From: an uncultured Micrococcales bacterium
GTDB taxonomy: Bacteria > Actinomycetota > Actinomycetes > Actinomycetales > Microbacteriaceae
NCBI GenBank assembly: GCA_903831585.1
Contig: CAIKYE010000189.1
Span: 1-10,542, forward strand
Direction: 5' to 3'
Length of the DNA stretch: 10,542 nt
Shown: one piece after another, positions 7,532 to 10,542 of the stretch
Numbering within the stretch: position 1 is the stretch's first letter
Layout of the letters: every line of letters begins with the position of its first letter
Notes under the pieces: model-generated
The model's input: the letters and a program-made list of their open reading frames with translations, nothing else
Databases searched by the model: none
What the model was told of the DNA's origin: nothing
Translations under genes and position numbers: made by a program

Positions 7532-8137
7532 ATGTCTGATTTAACGCCAAAAGAAGCCAATGCCGATGCCAAAGCTGCCAAGGCTAAGGCCAAAGCGATG
7601 CGACCATGGTTTAAGAAGAAGCGCATCATCTTGCCACTGGCACTCGTGGTAATCGTCGGAATTTCAATGGCTTCTGGTGGCGGCAACAGTGGGTCGACCA
7701 GTACTTCAACAGAGAGCTCTGAAGAGACCACGCCAGAAGAATCAATTGCGAAACTTGGCGACACCGTTATTGACGGTGACTGGTCATATGTTGTTTCGAA
7801 CCTGAAATGTGGCGTAAAGCAAGTTGGAAGCAGTCTCTTAGGTGCTGAAGCTCAGGGGCAATTTTGCATCGTGAGCATTAGCGCAACCAACAACGGAACC
7901 AAGGCTGACTACTTTCTTGGATCTGAACACAAGATTTACGATGTGAATGGTTCGGAATATGGATCTGACAGCAGTGCTTGGATTTATCTTGATGACAATA
8001 TGCTTATTAAAGAGGTTAACCCAGGCAACACCAGCAAGGGACAAATAGTTTTCGATGTCCCTGAGACCGCAGACCTAGACTACATTTTGGTCAAAAGCAG
8101 CTTCTTGAGCGATGGAGTCAAAGTCTCTCTAAAGTAA
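7532..8137 (+). CDS. Membrane-anchored DUF4352-like extracytoplasmic protein
   Basis: Function unknown. The 201-residue product begins with an Ala/Lys-rich cytoplasmic stretch (residues 6-31), then one hydrophobic segment (about 32-48), a Gly/Ser/Thr/Glu-rich linker (about 49-70) and a C-terminal beta-rich domain (about 75-201). The domain resembles DUF4352, an immunoglobulin-like fold of surface proteins: a hydrophobic strand followed by ATNNGTKADYFLG (118-130), and NPGNTSKGQIVFDVP (163-177). Cys93 and Cys112 could form a disulfide outside the cell. No lipobox is seen. The basic segment before the helix suggests N-in topology. GC is lower than in its neighbours (75 of 180 bases at 7921-8100, against 36 of 60 at 6181-6240), and it sits between ddl and the DUF3515 gene, which I recall as adjacent in other actinobacteria, so it may be a later insertion. 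An in-frame ATG at 7493 would add 13 residues. Confidence 0.75.
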   Translation: MSDLTPKEANADAKAAKAKAKAMRPWFKKKRIILPLALVVIVGISMASGGGNSGSTSTSTESSEETTPEESIAKLGDTVIDGDWSYVVSNLKCGVKQVGSSLLGAEAQGQFCIVSISATNNGTKADYFLGSEHKIYDVNGSEYGSDSSAWIYLDDNMLIKEVNPGNTSKGQIVFDVPETADLDYILVKSSFLSDGVKVSLK

Positions 8138-8153
8138 AAATTGTTTGCAGAAT

Positions 8154-8186
8154 AACGGGACAGAATTATCTGTCCCGTTTTTCTTT
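8154..8186 (+). terminator. Rho-independent terminator after the DUF4352 gene
   Basis: AACGGGACAGA (8154-8164) pairs perfectly with TCTGTCCCGTT (8169-8179) around an ATTA loop, giving an 11-bp stem followed by TTTTTCTTT (8178-8186). This is the clearest intrinsic terminator in the window. On the opposite strand the stem is followed by TATTC, which is U-poorer, so it may also stop the convergent DUF3515 transcript less efficiently. The T tract overlaps the last two bases of the DUF3515 stop codon. Confidence 0.93.
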
Positions 8187-8640
8187 ATCCGAGACAGTTC
8201 TTCGTGGCCTCGATTGACATGACCGCGAACGCTATTGAGTCGAGCGTGTTCACACCAACGGCTTTCTCTGAATCGACGATTACCTCGAGTGCCGGGGTGC
8301 GGGCATAACTTATGAATCTGTAGCTCGGCTTCGCGCTCTCATCGACTAACCAGTCAACACCCGATGCCGTTACGCACGGCAGGGTGCTGATTTCGACAGG
8401 CTCGATGCCGCAGCGCAAGATAATCGCCGCTGGATTACCCCAGGCAGCGGTCGATTGCGCGTTAGTGGTTCTGCGTTCTTGACCGTCAACCACGTCAGGC
8501 AAACGCACGATTACGTCGGCGCAGCCTGGGTTATTTGCATCTGCTGCCGGCTCGAGCGATACCGTCGGTGAGCAGGCCGAAAGCGCCAGAGACAGCGCAA
8601 TTGCTGCAATCAACGAGGCTACTGGGCGAGAAATCTTCAT
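8185..8640 (-). CDS. DUF3515-family lipoprotein
   Basis: Predicted lipoprotein of the actinobacterial DUF3515 family; function unknown. The 151-residue product has a signal peptide with a positive start (MKISR), a hydrophobic core to about residue 19 and the lipobox LSAC with acylation at Cys23, so it should be anchored to the outer face of the cytoplasmic membrane. Four further cysteines (40, 77, 89, 149) could form two disulfides. The phrase WGNPAAIILRCG (67-78) is typical of the family as I remember it. DUF3515 genes commonly lie beside ddl and thiL in actinobacteria, in the opposite direction to both, as here (compare Rv2980 in Mycobacterium tuberculosis). The ATG at 8640 follows a -10 box by 7 nt with no Shine-Dalgarno sequence. 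A link to cell-wall work is suggested only by neighbourhood. Confidence 0.88.
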   Translation of the reverse strand: MKISRPVASLIAAIALSLALSACSPTVSLEPAADANNPGCADVIVRLPDVVDGQERRTTNAQSTAAWGNPAAIILRCGIEPVEISTLPCVTASGVDWLVDESAKPSYRFISYARTPALEVIVDSEKAVGVNTLDSIAFAVMSIEATKNCLG

Positions 8641-8653
8641 CGATTACAGGCTA
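8641..8653 (-). promoter_or_regulatory. Leaderless -10 element of the DUF3515 gene
   Basis: On the minus strand TAGCCT (8653-8648) fits TANNNT and is followed by 7 nt and the ATG at 8640. Two bases (8652-8653) are shared with the thiL -10 box on the other strand. No -35 box stands out. Confidence 0.5.
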
Positions 8654-8663
8654 CCTTTGACTC
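8652..8663 (+). promoter_or_regulatory. Leaderless -10 element of thiL
   Basis: TACCTT (8652-8657) fits TANNNT and is followed by 6 nt (TGACTC) and the GTG start of thiL at 8664. There is no Shine-Dalgarno sequence. It overlaps the divergent DUF3515 -10 box by two bases. No convincing -35 box is seen. Confidence 0.5.
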
Positions 8664-9632
8664 GTGCCAACCATTGCCGAACTCGGAGAGAACGCCAGCC
8701 TCGCGCGCACAATTGCCAGGTTGAACCTTGCCACAGCCGCTCTCGTTGGCCCTGGCGACGACTCCGCGGTAGTTTCTGCGCCAGATTCTCGCTTCACCGT
8801 GACCACAGACACCATGGTCGAGGGTCACGACTTCAAGCTCGAATGGTCGTCTGGTTATGACCTCGGGTACAAGTCCATCGCCTCAAACGTTGCCGATGTT
8901 GCGGCCATGGGCGCCAAGCCAACCTCGCTGGTGGTCGCACTAATCTGTCGCCCTTCGACCGAGATCGAATGGCTCGAGTCTTTCGCTGACGGGTTGCGGG
9001 ATGGTTGTTTAGCACTTGCGCCCGAGGCTGCTGTTGTCGGGGGAGACCTGACCATCGCTGACACAACAGTCATCGCCGTCACCGCTCACGGCGACCTCGA
9101 GGGTCGCGCACCAGTTCTTCGTTCTGGTGCACAAGTTGGCGACGTGCTTGCCGTTGCCGGAACCCTCGGCAAAGCTGCGGCCGGCTTAGCGCTGTTGCAG
9201 AGTGGCAACTCAGACGCAATTTCTTCGTATGACGAGCTGGTTGATTTTCAGCGCCGCCCGCAGCCTCCGATTACCTCGGGCGTAACCGCAGCTGTAGCCG
9301 GCGCAACCTCGATGCTCGATTTATCAGACGGGCTATCGCGCGACGCCGCTCGTATCGCCAAGGCCAGTGGCGTTACCGTGTCACTCAACCGTCGTGACCT
9401 TCAGGGTTTCGAAGCGATGCTCGAAGAGGCCGCACGCGCGATTGGCGCTAATGCTTTTGATTGGGTTCTCGATGGTGGCGAAGATCATTCGTTGCTCGCA
9501 ACATTCGCCGCTGGCTCGAGCATTCCGCGCGAGTTCAAGCCAATCGGTGAAATAGTTGCGCGCACAAACCATGATGTTTTGCTAGATAACGCTGCTGTTG
9601 CCGAGGGCGGCTGGGACAGTGTTAGAGATTGA
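8664..9632 (+). CDS. thiL: Thiamine-monophosphate kinase
   Basis: Phosphorylates thiamine monophosphate with ATP to thiamine pyrophosphate, the last step of cofactor synthesis, in the cytosol. The product is 322 residues, close to E. coli ThiL (325). It belongs to the PurM-like (AIR synthase-related) superfamily, and the family motifs appear in order: GPGDDSAVV at 29-37, TTDTMVEGHDF at 47-57, SNVADVAAMGAKP at 74-86, GGDLT at 126-130, GTLGKAAAGL at 166-175, LDLSDGLSRDA at 218-228 and LDGGEDHSLL at 269-278. The aspartates of these motifs bind Mg2+ and ATP in the family. The GTG at 8664 gives a normal N-terminus and follows a -10 box by 6 nt. Its stop lies 3 bp from the dapD stop, and no terminator hairpin with a T tract lies between them. 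Confidence 0.96.
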   Translation: MPTIAELGENASLARTIARLNLATAALVGPGDDSAVVSAPDSRFTVTTDTMVEGHDFKLEWSSGYDLGYKSIASNVADVAAMGAKPTSLVVALICRPSTEIEWLESFADGLRDGCLALAPEAAVVGGDLTIADTTVIAVTAHGDLEGRAPVLRSGAQVGDVLAVAGTLGKAAAGLALLQSGNSDAISSYDELVDFQRRPQPPITSGVTAAVAGATSMLDLSDGLSRDAARIAKASGVTVSLNRRDLQGFEAMLEEAARAIGANAFDWVLDGGEDHSLLATFAAGSSIPREFKPIGEIVARTNHDVLLDNAAVAEGGWDSVRD

Positions 9633-9635
9633 TTC

Positions 9636-10542
9636 TTAGGCGTGCAACTGCGAGTTGAGCTGAATGCCCTCGCCGGTGCGCGGCAAAACCTCGACGCGAC
9701 CGGTCACAGAATTGCGACGGAACAACAGGTTTGGTAGGCCGCTTAGCTCGCCCGCCTTCGCGGTGCGTTCACCGTTTGAGTCGATGATTGTGACCTTGGT
9801 TCCGGCTGTTACATAGAGACCAGCCTCAACAACAGAGTCGTCACCGATCGAGATGCCAACGCCAGAGTTAGCTCCGAGCAGGGCTCGTTCGCCAATAGTT
9901 ACGCGCTCTTTGCCGCCACCCGAAAGCGTGCCCATAATCGAGGCACCGCCACCGATGTCGCTGCCATCGCCGACGACAACGCCCTGCGAGACGCGACCCT
10001 CAACCATCGAGACACCGAGGGTGCCGGCGTTGAAGTTGACAAAACCCTCGTGCATGATCGTGGTGCCAGGTGAAAGGTGAGCGCCAAGGCGAACTCGGCT
10101 TGCATCTGCGATGCGAACCTTGCGCGGAGTGACGTAGTCGACCATGCGCGGAAACTTGTCAATGCTGTGAATCGAGATGCCAGCGCGCTGCAGTGAGCCG
10201 CGAAGTTCTTCGAGGTCGTCAAGAGCAATCGGCCCTGCGCTAGTAAAGGCAACGATCGGCAGATTCGGAATCAGCTGGTCGAGGTTGATGGTGTTTGGCT
10301 TGACCAGCAGGTGGCTGAGCAGGTGCAGGCGCAGATAGGCGTCGGCGGTTGAGGTCACCGGGTCGGCTAGGTCGATCTCGGTGCGAACCCACCGGATGCT
10401 GACTCGGCGACGAGGGTCTTCGCCAACCAGAGCGTCGAGCTCTTTCGGAACCACCCATTGTGCATCGTTCTTTGGTGCTTCGCCGAGTTGTGGCTTGGCA
10501 TACCAGACGTCGAGAACTGTGCCGTCGGTGGCAACGGTCGCG
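9636..10542 (-). CDS. dapD: 2,3,4,5-tetrahydropyridine-2,6-dicarboxylate N-succinyltransferase, N-terminus beyond the window
   Basis: Transfers succinyl from succinyl-CoA to tetrahydrodipicolinate in the succinylase branch of diaminopimelate and lysine synthesis. 301 residues are visible to the stop at 9636-9638, and the frame stays open to the right edge, so roughly 10-30 residues are missing; the GTG near 10454 is internal, not the start, because the 29 codons before it read as DapD-like sequence ([10 protein letters not shown]). The family core is plain: [78 protein letters not shown] and the C-terminal [12 protein letters not shown]. Gly- and Val-rich hexapeptide repeats mark the left-handed beta-helix of the trimeric enzyme. 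This is the actinobacterial form, only distantly like E. coli DapD. The gene converges on thiL. Confidence 0.96.
   Translation of the reverse strand, partial: ATVATDGTVLDVWYAKPQLGEAPKNDAQWVVPKELDALVGEDPRRRVSIRWVRTEIDLADPVTSTADAYLRLHLLSHLLVKPNTINLDQLIPNLPIVAFTSAGPIALDDLEELRGSLQRAGISIHSIDKFPRMVDYVTPRKVRIADASRVRLGAHLSPGTTIMHEGFVNFNAGTLGVSMVEGRVSQGVVVGDGSDIGGGASIMGTLSGGGKERVTIGERALLGANSGVGISIGDDSVVEAGLYVTAGTKVTIIDSNGERTAKAGELSGLPNLLFRRNSVTGRVEVLPRTGEGIQLNSQLHA

Noticed and set aside
7207..7764. Minus-strand 185-codon open frame across ddl, the intergenic region and the DUF4352 gene
   Set aside because: It is antisense to two well-supported genes and the G11 promoter, and its translation shows no recognisable domain. 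The poly-Pro stretch comes from the C run.
9645..9657. Hairpin CAACT-GCG-AGTTG near the thiL/dapD junction as a terminator
   Set aside because: The stem is only 5 bp, lacks a T tract on either strand, and falls in the dapD coding end.
1..10542. CRISPR arrays, tRNA or rRNA genes, transposases, phage genes, toxin-antitoxin pairs
   Set aside because: I looked on both strands and saw no repeat-spacer pattern, cloverleaf-like sequence, transposase motif or paired small genes. Nearly all of the window is explained by core genes.

Overview
This window is ordinary core-metabolism DNA from a small-genome actinobacterium. The best guess is a Microbacteriaceae-like freshwater or marine lineage. The clues are intermediate GC (about 55-60% in most genes, by counting sample lines), the gene order leuC-leuD-murA-plsC-gpsA-ddl followed by an inverted DUF3515 lipoprotein gene and thiL, an actinobacterial-type DapD, and GTG starts. 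The taxonomic call is inference, since no rRNA gene is present.

Layout: (1) 1-1101, minus strand, the 5' part of an MFS transporter gene that runs off the left edge. (2) 1102-1180, a 79-bp divergent promoter region. (3) 1181-7437, plus strand, a tightly packed six-gene run leuC-leuD-murA-plsC-gpsA-ddl, with junctions from a 4-nt overlap to a 10-nt gap, so probably one operon. It joins leucine biosynthesis (LeuCD) to envelope synthesis: MurA and Ddl make peptidoglycan precursors, GpsA makes glycerol-3-phosphate, and PlsC acylates its acylated derivative. (4) 7438-7531, an intergenic stretch with a TTGACA box, an 11-G run and a possible hairpin. (5) 7532-8137, a lower-GC gene for a membrane-anchored DUF4352-like protein, ended by a near-perfect intrinsic terminator. 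(6) 8185-8640, minus strand, a DUF3515 lipoprotein gene. (7) 8641-8663, a 23-bp divergent spacer whose two -10 boxes overlap. (8) 8664-9632, thiL. (9) 9636-10542, minus strand, dapD, which meets thiL tail to tail with 3 bp between stop codons and runs off the right edge.

A recurring pattern ties the window together. Four transcript-leading genes (MFS, leuC, DUF3515, thiL) each have a TANNNT hexamer 6-7 nt before the start codon and no Shine-Dalgarno sequence, as expected for leaderless transcripts. The operon-internal genes instead have Shine-Dalgarno motifs or stop-start overlaps.

I see no CRISPR array, tRNA, rRNA, insertion sequence, prophage or defence system. The part least like the rest is the 7438-8137 segment: an AT-richer accessory gene behind a promoter whose -35/-10 spacer contains a G11 homopolymer, which could change promoter strength if it slips. 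No entirely new system is evident.
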